Shown one piece after another: positions 26,665 to 35,247 of a stretch of DNA of 64,000 nucleotides. A program made the position numbers and the translations under genes. The stretch is from EW11 sp035765635. Lineage in GTDB: Bacteria > Verrucomicrobiota > Verrucomicrobiia > Opitutales > Opitutaceae. The stretch is taken from contig DASTWZ010000039.1 of the NCBI GenBank assembly GCA_035765635.1, positions 62,001-126,000 of the forward strand, read 5' to 3'. Every line of letters starts with the position of its first letter. Within the stretch, counting starts at the first letter, position 1. Below the pieces are notes generated by a model that saw nothing but the letters and a program-made list of their open reading frames with translations, searched no databases and was not told the origin of the DNA.

Positions 26665-27618
26665 ATGTCTGTCGAAACCGAACAATTTACCGCCCTGGCC
26701 GAGAGCCTGCGCAGCCCGGACGTCAATCAACGCCGCCTGGCTCTGGCCGAACTCGAGGAAAATCTTCGTGTAGTGCCGGCGGAACTACTCATCCCTTCGC
26801 TGCGCGATGAAGATGCGGCGGTGCGGCGCCTGGCCGCTCAACTGCTCGAAGAGATCGGCGACGTCGCGGCCATTCCCGCGTTGATCCATGTCACCGCCGA
26901 TTCCGCGGCCGATGTCGCTTCCGTCGCCGCAAGCGCGCTCCGGGAGTTTCGCACGCCGCACGCGGTGCCGCTGCTGATCAGTGGAATCGATCACCCTAAG
27001 CCGGAGGCCCGTGTCGCCGCTCTCATCGCCTTGCGTGAGCACAAAGCCGATGGCGCCATGGCGACCTTGATTCGGGCGGTGAGTGACTCAGTTCCGGAGG
27101 TTAGGCGCGAAGCGATCATCACGTTGACCCATCTTCGTCATGCCGGGTCGCTGCCGGTCCTGCGCGAGTCGTTGAACGATGTTTCCGCACCCGTGCGACG
27201 AATCGCGATCGGCGCGGTCGCTGTCTTCAACGACGCCGCGTCAATCCCAGACCTCGCGCGCTCCCTCGGAGACGACGATTGGCAGGTGCGTCGGGAGGCG
27301 GCGATTGCCCTGGGGAAGTTCTCTTCTAACGAGGCAATTGAGTCACTTATCAGAGCGTTGAACGACGCCTATTGGCAGGTGGCCAAGGAAGCCTTGGCCA
27401 GCCTGGGCAAACTTCACGCGCCCGTCGCGGTCAGGCTCGCCCCCTTCGCAAAACACGAAATCGCCGACGTGCGCCTCGCCGCGGCCAGCGCTCTGGGCGA
27501 AACCGGAGAACGCAGCGCCCGCGATCCATTGACCGAACTGCTGAACGACCCCGACACCGGCGTCCAGAAAGCCGCGCGCCGAGCGCTCGAGCAACTCGCC
27601 GCCAAGACTGCGAGCTAA
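26665..27618 (+). CDS. HEAT-repeat (PBS lyase-like) protein
   Basis: A 317-residue all-helical protein of about nine HEAT-like repeats of some 31 residues, each with the pattern D-x-x-VRR-x-A-x-x-AL (for example DAAVRRLAAQLL, VPEVRREAIITL, WQVRREAAIAL and WQVAKEALASL). This is the PBS-lyase HEAT type used for protein-protein contact. It lies three bases after the ferredoxin gene and is surely co-transcribed. A scaffold or assembly role for the flavoprotein/ferredoxin pair is plausible (inference). It holds two copies of the bipartite motif. Confidence 0.85.
   Translation: MSVETEQFTALAESLRSPDVNQRRLALAELEENLRVVPAELLIPSLRDEDAAVRRLAAQLLEEIGDVAAIPALIHVTADSAADVASVAASALREFRTPHAVPLLISGIDHPKPEARVAALIALREHKADGAMATLIRAVSDSVPEVRREAIITLTHLRHAGSLPVLRESLNDVSAPVRRIAIGAVAVFNDAASIPDLARSLGDDDWQVRREAAIALGKFSSNEAIESLIRALNDAYWQVAKEALASLGKLHAPVAVRLAPFAKHEIADVRLAAASALGETGERSARDPLTELLNDPDTGVQKAARRALEQLAAKTAS
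27084..27104 (+). other. Bipartite motif TGACTCA-N9-GTTAG, site 3
   Basis: Inside the HEAT gene; spacing is nine. The right end falls on GTT AGG codons of a repeat unit (EVRRE). Confidence 0.5.
27326..27345 (-). other. Bipartite motif TGACTCA-N8-GTTAG, site 4 (reverse strand)
   Basis: Inside the HEAT gene, 220 bases from site 3 and in the opposite orientation. It coincides with a cluster of AT-rich codons (TCT TCT AAC, then ATT GAG TCA CTT). Confidence 0.55.
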
Positions 27619-27836
27619 ATGACGACTGTGATTTTCTTAGCCGCGAAGAGACGCAGCGCGGCGGAGTCGCAACCGCGTTTCCAAACGCGGTCGCGAGGTA
27701 TTTGGAGCGCAGGCGTCTCGCCTGCATTGGGCGACCATGCAGGCGGGACGCCCGCGCTCCACGAACCGGCGCAGCCGCATTCGAAAATGCGGCTGCAGCA
27801 ACACCGCGCGCTGGAGCTGCTGGCACTTTCAATCTC
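27619..27836. repeat. Repeat-derived spacer before the binding-protein gene
   Basis: About 27640-27690 resembles family D, and 27690-27765 holds inverted GCAGGCG/CGCCTGC and GGAGCGC/GCGCTCC pairs like family E. The frame is open through it, but no protein similarity is visible before the signal peptide at 27837. Confidence 0.6.
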
Positions 27837-29246
27837 ATGATTCCCTCGACCAAAATTCCAAAAACACTCGCTTGGCTCGGCGTCTTTCAATTCGTGTTTC
27901 AGGCTTCGGCTGAAACCATCCGCGTGGCCATTGGCACGCAGGACACGACGATCAACTGCGCGGCGGGCGGACCCGTTGTTCGCGAGTTGAAGCTGCTGGA
28001 AAAGTACCTCCCGCACGACGGGAAGTATCGAGATGTTGAATACAATATCATTTGGGAAAACCAACCCACCGGCGCTCAGCTCAACAGCAAGTACCTCGCG
28101 AACCAGCTCGATATCGTCCAGATGGCGGACTTCCCGTCGATCGTCGGCGCCACCGCGTTCGAGGCGGCGAACAACGGCGTGCATTCGATCTACATCGCGT
28201 CGCTCTCCGGCGGAATCAGCGGGGCGGGCAATGCGATTCTCGTGCCGAACAACTCTCGCGTTCAGTCGCTCTCGGAGTTGAAGGGCAAACGGATTTCCGT
28301 GCCGTTCGCGTCGACGGCGCACGCGATGCTGATTCGCGCGATTCAGGATCTCGGTTGGGATCCGAACTCGGACGTGACCATCATCTCGCAGACGCCCGAG
28401 GTCGGCGGGAGTGCGTTGAAAGCAGGGCAGATCGACGCTCACGCGAACTTCGTGCCCTTTGGCGAACTTTTCCCTTTTCGAGGAATCGCTCGCAAGATCT
28501 ATGACGGCAGCTTGACGGGAGTGACCACCACGCACGGCGTGCAAGTGCGTTCGGATTATGTGGCGAAATATCCCGAGATCGTCGTGGCCTACCTGAGGGC
28601 GATGCTCGAGGCGAGCAAGCTGCTGGAGGAAAAACCGGAGGAACTTTCCGAGAAGCTGGAAAAATGGACGGGCGTCGAAGCCGAAGTGTACTACGCGTTT
28701 CATGGCCCGCAGGGGATTCAGACGCGCGATTACAGTTTGAAGCCCGAGTTCGTCACAGCGATCCGCCGCGCGCAGGAGGCGTTGAAAGTGCTCAAGAAAG
28801 TCCCCCGCGAGGTGAGCATCGATCTGTATGTGAAAGACGAATACATCCGCGAGGCCGCGAAGCAGTCCGGCCTGGATTACGAGGCGCAGTTGAAGAACTA
28901 TGCTCCGCTGCCATTTCGGGGGAACGCGCTCGACACTTCGGCGCCGGTGACGGACGCGAAACGTGCCGGTCAGATCTGGGTGAAGGGCGAGGAGAAGGTC
29001 CGGCTTTACAGCACGGCGGAAGCGGCGCTGCGCGAGGTGAAGAAGTTGAAGGCCGACCGCAAGACGCTCCGGGTGATCTTCGTGCACGATCGCGTCAGCG
29101 GCCTGAAGCTTTTCGCCGATCGCGCGTGGTACGTCGTGAACCGCGGCGAGGCATCCGCCTTTTTGTTGAAAGCCGATGCAGACAAGTGGGCGAAAGACCA
29201 TGACGGCGCCGCCGAGAGCTACGAAGATGTTTTGGCGAAAATCTAA
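27837..29246 (+). CDS. ABC transporter binding protein (sulfonate/nitrate type) fused to a NosL-like domain
   Basis: A 469-residue exported protein. After a signal peptide (cut near FQASAET) it has a periplasmic binding domain of the SsuA/TauA/NMT1 type (residues about 22-345; PTGAQLNSKYLANQLDIVQMAD is split here as PTGAQLNSKYL and QLDIVQMADFP). A C-terminal domain (about 385-469) ends with AWYVVNRGEASAFLLKAD, ADKWAKDHDG and a final ESYEDVLAKI, which matches the pattern of NosL copper-binding lipoproteins; the Met/Cys metal ligands of NosL are not obvious. It is followed by a permease and an ATPase. The ligand is probably an organosulfur compound (context). Confidence 0.75.
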   Translation: MIPSTKIPKTLAWLGVFQFVFQASAETIRVAIGTQDTTINCAAGGPVVRELKLLEKYLPHDGKYRDVEYNIIWENQPTGAQLNSKYLANQLDIVQMADFPSIVGATAFEAANNGVHSIYIASLSGGISGAGNAILVPNNSRVQSLSELKGKRISVPFASTAHAMLIRAIQDLGWDPNSDVTIISQTPEVGGSALKAGQIDAHANFVPFGELFPFRGIARKIYDGSLTGVTTTHGVQVRSDYVAKYPEIVVAYLRAMLEASKLLEEKPEELSEKLEKWTGVEAEVYYAFHGPQGIQTRDYSLKPEFVTAIRRAQEALKVLKKVPREVSIDLYVKDEYIREAAKQSGLDYEAQLKNYAPLPFRGNALDTSAPVTDAKRAGQIWVKGEEKVRLYSTAEAALREVKKLKADRKTLRVIFVHDRVSGLKLFADRAWYVVNRGEASAFLLKADADKWAKDHDGAAESYEDVLAKI

Positions 29247-29689
29247 AGACGGTCGCGACGCCGACGCTCGGCCGATACCGAACGTTCGGCCAATCCCCAA
29301 ACGCTCTACCGCCGTAGTGCGCCTTTCCAAGGCGCAGGAGGCTCTGGGAGCGCTGGCATCTTGCCGGCCCCAATTGGGCTGCCGCGAAGCGGCGGACTCG
29401 ATGGCGACGACGCATTTTCACCGACCGAGTCCGTCCGCGCTTGTGGCGCGGACTGTAGAAAGATGCCGGCGAGGACGCCAGCGCTCCCAGTGGCCGACAT
29501 CGGCGAGACGCCGACGCTCGGCTAATACCGAACGTTCGGCCAACCCCCAAATGCTTTACCGCCGTAGTGCGCCTTTCCAAGGCGCAGAAGGCTCTGGGAG
29601 CGCTGGCATCTTGCCGGCACCTATCGGGCTGCCGCGAAGCGGCGGACTCGATGGCGACGATCGGCCATATTACAACCACCTTCACAGCC
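29247..29689 (+). repeat. Tandem direct copies of repeat family E
   Basis: Two near-identical blocks of about 148 bases, 29259-29405 and 29508-29656, share ACCGAACGTTCGGCC, CGCCTTTCCAAGGCGCAG and GAAGCGGCGGACTCGATGG. An unrelated 100-base piece lies between. An inverted relative is at 15180-15335. No gene is seen; the permease start is at 29690. Confidence 0.85.
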
Positions 29690-30544
29690 ATGAGCACCGC
29701 AATCACCACCCTTGACGACCAACCCGCTGTATCGAATCCGGCACTACAGACTTCGCGTTGGCGAAAAGTCGCGGCGCGCTGGTTCGTTCGCCTTCTCTCG
29801 ATCGCGCTCTGCTTCGTTTTGTGGGAGGCGGCATCCCGCGGCAAATGGACCGTCCTCGGCGCTCGTTTCGAAAACGTGCCCGCACCGTCGCAAGTTTTCG
29901 ACGCCGCGAAAGAGCTGGCTCGTTCCCCGAAATTGACCGGCCATTTGAAGGCAAGCCTGATGCGCATTTTTGCAGGCTTCTCGCTGGCGGCGGTTCTCGC
30001 CGTGGCCAGCGGAATGCTGATCGGGAGATTTCGCTGGGCCGAAGATGGATTGATGCCGCCCTTCGAAATCCTGCGGCCAATTCCCGCAGTCGCCTGGATC
30101 CCTCTCGCGATTCTCCTCTGGCCGACGCCGGAAAGCAGCATGATCTTCATCACCTTCATCGGAGCGTTTTTCCCGATTTTGCTGAACACCGTGCACGGCG
30201 TGGAGGGCATCGACCGTCGTCTCGTTCAAGCGTCGCTTGTTCTCGGCACGGGGCGCGTGGCGTTGTTTCGCGAGGTGATTTTGCCGGGCTCGCTTCCCGC
30301 GATCGTGACGGGACTGACGATCGGCATGGGCACCGCCTGGTTCTCGCTCATCACCGCCGAGATGGTCTCGGGACAGTACGGCATCGGCTATTTCACGTGG
30401 GAGGCGTACACGCTGCAGAACTATCCCGACATCGTTCTCGGCATGATCTTGATCGGCGTGCTCGGCATGCTGAGCAGCGGACTCATCCGCATCGTCGGGC
30501 TGCGGTTCATGCCTTGGTTCAAATTCGGAGGAAATTCCACATGA
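29690..30544 (+). CDS. ABC transporter permease, SsuC/TauC type
   Basis: A 284-residue inner-membrane protein with about six helices. PAVAWIPLAILLWPTPESSMIF and the EAA-like loop (VQASLVLGTGRVALFREVILPG), quoted here only in part as PAVAWIPLAI and RVALFREVILPG, are typical of the nitrate/sulfonate/taurine importer permeases. It overlaps the ATPase gene by four bases (ATGA), so the two are translationally coupled. The start at 29690 follows repeat sequence. Confidence 0.9.
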   Translation: MSTAITTLDDQPAVSNPALQTSRWRKVAARWFVRLLSIALCFVLWEAASRGKWTVLGARFENVPAPSQVFDAAKELARSPKLTGHLKASLMRIFAGFSLAAVLAVASGMLIGRFRWAEDGLMPPFEILRPIPAVAWIPLAILLWPTPESSMIFITFIGAFFPILLNTVHGVEGIDRRLVQASLVLGTGRVALFREVILPGSLPAIVTGLTIGMGTAWFSLITAEMVSGQYGIGYFTWEAYTLQNYPDIVLGMILIGVLGMLSSGLIRIVGLRFMPWFKFGGNST

Positions 30545-31404
30545 GTGATTTGTTTAAACCAGATGAAGCCGCGGGAATTCGCCTGAAACAGGCGAGCCTG
30601 TCCTTCGGCGAAGGCGCGAATCGGCTGGAGGCGCTGCATCAGCTCGAGCTGACGATCCCTGCCGGAGAATTTGTCAGTGTCCTCGGTCCCTCGGGCTGCG
30701 GAAAATCGACCTTGATCGGCGCGATTGCGGGCTTGGCGAAGTTGAGCGCTGGCGAACTTTTGGTGAACGGTTCAGCAGTGCGCGCGCCAGGGGCAGAGCG
30801 AGGCGTGGTGTTTCAGCACCACACGCTGTTTCCCTGGAAAACCGTTTTTCAGAACGTCGAATTCGGCCTGAGAAATCGCGGCGTGAAAAAGCCAGAGCGA
30901 ACCGCGTCCGTTCGCGAGATGCTCGCGCATGTCGGCCTCGAGGAATTCACGCACCATTATCCAGCGCAGCTTTCCGGCGGCATGCAGCAGCGCGTGAATC
31001 TCGCGCGCGCCTTGGTGAATCGCCCGAAAGTGCTGCTGATGGATGAGCCCTTCGCGGCGCTCGACGCCCAAACGCGCCTCAACATGCAGGAACTCCTGCT
31101 GGCATTGTGGAGCGAGCGACGCATGACCGTTTTGTTTGTCACGCACGATGTCGATGAAGCGCTTTTCCTGGCGGATCGCGTCGTGGTGCTGAGCCGGCGT
31201 CCGGCGGAGATCCGCTCGGAAGTCGTGGTCGAGTTGCCTCGTCCGCGCACGACGTCGGTGTTGACGGAACCGCGCTTCAGTTCGCTGAAGCGTCACTGCC
31301 TCGAACTCCTGCGCAACGAGAGCCGGCGTTCGATCCGGCCGCCTCCAGGCGATGCCCAAGCCTCCCCCGAAGAACTCGTCGAAGCGGTGACGGAGCAAGC
31401 GTAG
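30541..31404 (+). CDS. ABC transporter ATPase, SsuB/TauB type
   Basis: A 287-residue ATPase: Walker A GPSGCGKST (about 49-57), Q-loop FQHHTLFPWKT, signature LSGGMQQRV, Walker B VLLMDEPFAALD and switch VTHDVDEAL. The PWKT and RPRTTSV features are common to the sulfonate/taurine group. The C-terminal tail (RRSIRPPPGDAQ and on) is variable. It is coupled to the permease by a four-base overlap. Confidence 0.92.
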   Translation: MSDLFKPDEAAGIRLKQASLSFGEGANRLEALHQLELTIPAGEFVSVLGPSGCGKSTLIGAIAGLAKLSAGELLVNGSAVRAPGAERGVVFQHHTLFPWKTVFQNVEFGLRNRGVKKPERTASVREMLAHVGLEEFTHHYPAQLSGGMQQRVNLARALVNRPKVLLMDEPFAALDAQTRLNMQELLLALWSERRMTVLFVTHDVDEALFLADRVVVLSRRPAEIRSEVVVELPRPRTTSVLTEPRFSSLKRHCLELLRNESRRSIRPPPGDAQASPEELVEAVTEQA

Positions 31405-31644
31405 GGCGCCAAACGGAGCGCCGACCTGGCGGCAACGGAGCCGACGTCGTGCTACGTTAGGCGGAATGCACGGCAGGGGTTTTTGTTTCTGTGTCTGCCG
31501 TGTATTCCGTGGGAAATAGTCCTCTGCCTTCGTGTTCTTCGTGTGATTCGTGGGCAAAAACCGCGCCCAAATCTGCGGGCTTGCCAGAGACTTTTTTTCC
31601 TGTGTTCCTGACAAACCACTCTCTTTTAGTAGGTTTATCAGTCG
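31405..31644. repeat. Spacer with one arm of repeat family B
   Basis: 31403-31440 has GGAGCGCC-type repeat text. 31495-31556 is the right arm of family B (TGTATTCCGTGGGAAAT and CGTGTGATTCGTGGGC). The last 85 bases before the Rrf2 gene are AT-richer and probably hold its promoter. Confidence 0.65.
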
Positions 31645-32226
31645 ATGAAGCTCTCCAAACGCGGCGAATATGGTCTACGTGCCCTGATCGATATCGGTCT
31701 GGCCCACGAGCTTGGCCGTGAGCTGTTGCAGCTGAATGAGTTGGCGACAAACGAGAAGATCCCGGTCAAATTTCTAGAGCAGATCCTGATCGACCTGAAG
31801 CAGGGTGGTTTTCTCGATAGTGTGCGTGGCAAGTACGGCGGCTACCGGCTCGGAAAGCCCGCCAAAGAGGTCGTGATTGGGCAGATCGTCAGATACCTCG
31901 ATGGACCGCTGGCTCCGATCTGTTGCGTGAGCCAAACCGCATACGAGCGCTGTACCTGTCCGGACGAAGCTCACTGCGGCTTGCGCATGCTCATGCTCGA
32001 TGTGCGCAACGCCATCGCGAACATTTTGGACCGCTACAGTCTCGCCGATGTAGTGGAAGTGACACTACGCAAGATGCGCCGCGACAACGTGAACTTGCCA
32101 TTCAGCGTGAATCCGCGCGAGCGGATCGCCGCCGCGGCGAAAGCGGCGAAGGGGAAAAAAGCGATCGCGTTGACCACGCCCGGCGAAAACGGTCTTGGAG
32201 AATTTCTTTATCGCGAGGGAATATGA
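31645..32226 (+). CDS. Rrf2 family transcriptional regulator with a cysteine cluster
   Basis: A 193-residue regulator. It opens MKLSKRGEYGLRALIDIGL, the Rrf2 winged-helix start, with the wing in GKYGGYRLGKP. A cysteine-rich loop follows: CC at about 92-93, then C, C and C in ERCTCPDEAHC. This could bind an Fe-S cluster as in IscR/NsrR or sense sulfide or thiols. The C-terminal 45 residues are basic and variable. It overlaps the next binding-protein gene by four bases. It is the best candidate controller of this sulfur region, by analogy with CymR (inference). Confidence 0.88.
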   Translation: MKLSKRGEYGLRALIDIGLAHELGRELLQLNELATNEKIPVKFLEQILIDLKQGGFLDSVRGKYGGYRLGKPAKEVVIGQIVRYLDGPLAPICCVSQTAYERCTCPDEAHCGLRMLMLDVRNAIANILDRYSLADVVEVTLRKMRRDNVNLPFSVNPRERIAAAAKAAKGKKAIALTTPGENGLGEFLYREGI

Positions 32227-33194
32227 GAGCCGCGTTCCGTCTTGGTTTCAGCCTCGCTGGGCTCGCTCTCGCCTTCGCGCATCTCGGAGCGGCGAAGACC
32301 ACGCTGCGCGTCGGCTACTTTCCCAACATCACGCACGCGCAGCCGATCATCGCCAAGGAACTCGCTGCGGAAGGAAAGGACTGGTTCGAGGAGCGGCTCG
32401 GCCCGGATGTGGAGCTGCAATGGTTCGTCTACAACGCCGGCCCGAGCGCGACCGAGGCGATTTTTGCGCGGTCGATCGACCTGACCTACATCGGCCCCAG
32501 CCCGGCGCTGAACGCCTACATTCGTTCGCGCGGCGACGAGATCCGCATCGTATCTGGCTCGGCGCGCGGCGGCGCTGCGCTGTTGGTGCGACCTGGCTCC
32601 GGCATCGAAAAACCCGCGGATTTTCGCGCGAAGAAGCTGGCCACCCCTCAGCTGGGCAACACTCAGGACGTGGCCGCGCGCGCCTGGTTGAAACAACAGG
32701 GCTTCAAAATCACGCAGCTGGGCGGCGACGTTTATGTTTTGCCGACAGCGAATCCCGATCAGCTCGCGCTCTTTCAGCGCGGAAGTCTCGACGCGGTCTG
32801 GACGGTCGAGCCATGGGTTTCGCGCATCGAGCGGGAGGCCGGCGGGAAAATTTTTCTCGAGCAGCGTGATGTCGTAACGACCATCCTCGTCGCGCGCACG
32901 GAGTTTCAGGAAGAGCAGGGACCGCTCGTTCAGCGCTTCGTGAAGGCGCATCGCGAGTTGACCGCGTGGATTCAGGCCCATCCGGACGAAGCGCAGCAGC
33001 TCCTGCAAAAAGGCCTAACCGCTGAAGTGAGACGCGAGATCAAACTCGAACTCGTCGCATCGGCCTGGAAACGACTGACCTTTACCTCCGACATCAACCT
33101 ACAATCCATCGAAGGCCTCGTGGCGGACGCACGCAGCGTCGGCTTCATCCGCGGGCACGTCGATCTCTCCCGACTCCTCAGTCTTCCCCAGTGA
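32223..33194 (+). CDS. Aliphatic sulfonate-type ABC binding protein (SsuA family)
   Basis: A 323-residue exported protein with signal peptide (cut near HLGAAKT). TLRVGYFPNITHAQPI, YNAGPSATEAIFA and DLTYIGPSPALNAY are typical of the SsuA/aliphatic sulfonate or nitrate binding family. The start overlaps the Rrf2 stop (ATGA) and its stop overlaps the ATPase start (GTGA), so Rrf2, binding protein and ATPase are tightly coupled. It lacks the NosL-like tail of the first binding protein, so the two importers probably differ in ligand. Confidence 0.88.
   Translation: MRAAFRLGFSLAGLALAFAHLGAAKTTLRVGYFPNITHAQPIIAKELAAEGKDWFEERLGPDVELQWFVYNAGPSATEAIFARSIDLTYIGPSPALNAYIRSRGDEIRIVSGSARGGAALLVRPGSGIEKPADFRAKKLATPQLGNTQDVAARAWLKQQGFKITQLGGDVYVLPTANPDQLALFQRGSLDAVWTVEPWVSRIEREAGGKIFLEQRDVVTTILVARTEFQEEQGPLVQRFVKAHRELTAWIQAHPDEAQQLLQKGLTAEVRREIKLELVASAWKRLTFTSDINLQSIEGLVADARSVGFIRGHVDLSRLLSLPQ
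33015..33033 (-). other. Bipartite motif variant GTCTCA-N8-GTTAG, site 5 (reverse strand)
   Basis: Inside the second binding-protein gene. It forces CTA and AGA codons in the coding frame. The left half is GTCTCA rather than TGACTCA. Confidence 0.45.
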
Positions 33195-34000
33195 CCGTAC
33201 AAACGGAATTGGTTAATGAAACGCCGTCGAAGCTCTCGGTCGGCGCGATCTCTAAACGTTTCCGCACGAAGCACCGCGAAGTGCTCGCGCTGGATCGCGT
33301 GTCGCTCGACATCGCGGAAGGCGAGTTCGTCTGCCTCGTCGGACCCAGCGGCTGCGGCAAGAGCACCCTGTTGAATATCATCGCGGGGCTCGATGTGGCC
33401 GACGAGGGCACGCTGCTTTGCGATGGGCGCGCCGTGAATGGACCGGGTCGCGACCGGATGGTGATGTTTCAAGAGCACGCCTTGTTTCCTTGGTTGAGCG
33501 TGACGGAAAACGTGATGTTCGGCCTGCGTTTGAAACCTGGGCTGAAAAACCACGAGCGGAAGGAAGTGGCGAAGTTTTACCTCAAGCTCGTGGGTCTGGA
33601 AAAATTCGCGGAGGCCAATGTGCATGAGCTTTCGGGTGGCATGAAGCAACGCGTCGCCCTGGCGCGCGCGCTCGCGCCGAATCCGCGGGTGCTGTTGATG
33701 GATGAGCCGTTCGCCGCGCTTGATGCGCTCACCCGCGAGCAGCTCTACGGCGACATTCAGCGCATCTGGCGGGACAGAAAAAAGACGATCATCTTCGTCA
33801 CGCACAATGTCCGCGAAGCGGTCTGCCTCGGCGATCGCGTGGTGCTTTTCTCGCCGAACCCGGGGCGCATCTGCGAACAGTTCCGGATCGATCTGCCGCG
33901 TCCGCGCGACATCAACAGCGTGACGCTCGCGCAGTATTCGACCCAGATCACCAAAGCGCTCAAAGGCCACATGAACAAGGACGGCGAGGTGGGCGAATGA
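33191..34000 (+). CDS. ABC transporter ATPase, SsuB/TauB type (second set)
   Basis: A 269-residue ATPase starting at GTG: Walker A GPSGCGKST (about 51-59), Q-loop FQEHALFPWLS, signature LSGGMKQRV, Walker B VLLMDEPFAALD and switch VTHNVREAV. The four-base overlap with the binding-protein gene sets the start. It works with the permease 55 bases downstream. Confidence 0.92.
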   Translation: MTVQTELVNETPSKLSVGAISKRFRTKHREVLALDRVSLDIAEGEFVCLVGPSGCGKSTLLNIIAGLDVADEGTLLCDGRAVNGPGRDRMVMFQEHALFPWLSVTENVMFGLRLKPGLKNHERKEVAKFYLKLVGLEKFAEANVHELSGGMKQRVALARALAPNPRVLLMDEPFAALDALTREQLYGDIQRIWRDRKKTIIFVTHNVREAVCLGDRVVLFSPNPGRICEQFRIDLPRPRDINSVTLAQYSTQITKALKGHMNKDGEVGE

Positions 34001-34055
34001 TTCCGAACGCGATGATTTCGGTGTATTCGCTTTTTGGAGACGGGAGGACCTTGCG

Positions 34056-34823
34056 ATGAAACGTTTTCTTTCCGCGGTAGTCTTTTTCGCGGCGATGATC
34101 GGGGTCTGGGAAGGGCTGGTCCGCGCGAAGATCTGGTCGCCGGTGCTCGTGCCGCCGCCCGAGATGGTCGGCGAGTATCTTTGGGCCTCGATTGTGGACG
34201 GCACGTTGTTGGCGGCCTCGCTCGTCACGCTGAAGCGCCTGTTGCTTGGCTACGTTTTCGGCATCGTGTTGGGTTTACCGCTCGGGCTTTTGACGGCGCG
34301 CTTCAAAGTCTGTCAGGACACGCTGGGGCTGCTGGCGCTCGGTCTGCAAACATTGCCGAGCGTGTGCTGGGTGCCGCTGGCGCTGCTGTGGTTTGGCCAG
34401 ACGGAGCTCGCGATGTTTTTCGTCGTGGTAATGGGAACGCTGTGGTCGGTGATCATCGCGACCGACAACGGCGTGCGGAGCATTCCCCCGATTTACGCGC
34501 GAGCTGCGCGGACGATGGGATCGCGCGGTCTCCACACTTGGATTCGCGTGATGTTGCCCGCGGCGCTGCCGTTCGTCGTTTCGGGCATGAAGCAAGGCTG
34601 GGCGTTTGCCTGGCGCTCGCTGATGGCCGCTGAGATTTACGTGACGATCCTGTCGGGGTTCGGTCTCGGCCACTTGCTGCATTACGGCCGCGAGCTGAAC
34701 GCGATGGAGCAGGTGATCGGCGTGATGTTGGTGATCGTCGGGATCGGCCTCGCCGCCGATAAACTGATGTTCTCGCCGTGGGAGCGCTTCCTCCATCGCC
34801 GCTGGGGAACGCAGGGAAGGTGA
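34056..34823 (+). CDS. ABC transporter permease, SsuC/TauC type (second set)
   Basis: A 255-residue inner-membrane protein with about six helices. QTLPSVCWVPLALLWFGQTE and the EAA-type loop (YARAARTMGSRGLHTWIRVMLP), quoted in part, fit the sulfonate/nitrate/taurine permeases. A GGGAGGACC ribosome site precedes the start. It is the last gene of the sulfur region. Confidence 0.9.
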   Translation: MKRFLSAVVFFAAMIGVWEGLVRAKIWSPVLVPPPEMVGEYLWASIVDGTLLAASLVTLKRLLLGYVFGIVLGLPLGLLTARFKVCQDTLGLLALGLQTLPSVCWVPLALLWFGQTELAMFFVVVMGTLWSVIIATDNGVRSIPPIYARAARTMGSRGLHTWIRVMLPAALPFVVSGMKQGWAFAWRSLMAAEIYVTILSGFGLGHLLHYGRELNAMEQVIGVMLVIVGIGLAADKLMFSPWERFLHRRWGTQGR

Positions 34824-35247
34824 GGAAAGGCGAAGGCTGAAGGGGCGAAGGCTGAAGGCTGAAACGAGCGCCTTCGCCCGAGGGCGTCTAATGGAGCGCC
34901 GGCCCTCCGGCCGGCTGACCGATCTAGCGTCCCGCGAAGCGGGACTGATCTATTAGAAAGCCAGCCCGAGGCTGGCGCTCCGTTGCGAGCCGCCGATTGC
35001 CGAGCGCGTTTCGAATGCGGCCGGCGAGGCTGTGTTGCTGGACTATGCGACCGGTTATCACGTATCAACCTCTTCGGGTTCAGCCTTCTGCCGTCAGCAT
35101 TCAGTCCTCAGCCTTCCCCCTCCAGCCCTCGGCCTTCAACCCTCAGCCTTCTGGCCTTCAAGCCTCAGCCTTCAGCCTTCTCCCTTCAGCCTTCTTCTTC
35201 TCCCCGTGCGCGCGTCAAATCTACCTCTGGTTGTTTGGGCCCCGTTG
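34824..35247. repeat. Spacer with family A tracts and GC-rich palindromes
   Basis: 34826-34863 is a GAAGGCTGAA tract. 34885-34983 contains nested palindromes (GGCGCTCC/GGAGCGCC, CCGGCCCTCCGGCCGG, CCCGCGAAGCGGG and GCCAGCCCGAGGCTGGC). 35077-35200 is a long reverse-complement family A run, so the spacer has inverted ends. The frame of the next gene is open back to 35032, but that part is only repeat text. Confidence 0.75.

Noticed and set aside
27615..29330. 571-codon minus-strand frame
   Set aside because: Antisense to the binding protein gene; no ribosome site, no recognisable motif.
29247..29689. Insertion sequence
   Set aside because: The blocks are direct repeats without a transposase frame or clear terminal inverted repeats.
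32972..34228. 418-codon minus-strand frame
   Set aside because: Antisense to three coupled ABC genes whose motifs are all intact on the plus strand.
35032..35247. 72-residue N-terminal extension of the Aas-like protein
   Set aside because: It is translated from family A repeat text (repeated QPSAF-like residues) and has no counterpart in the family.
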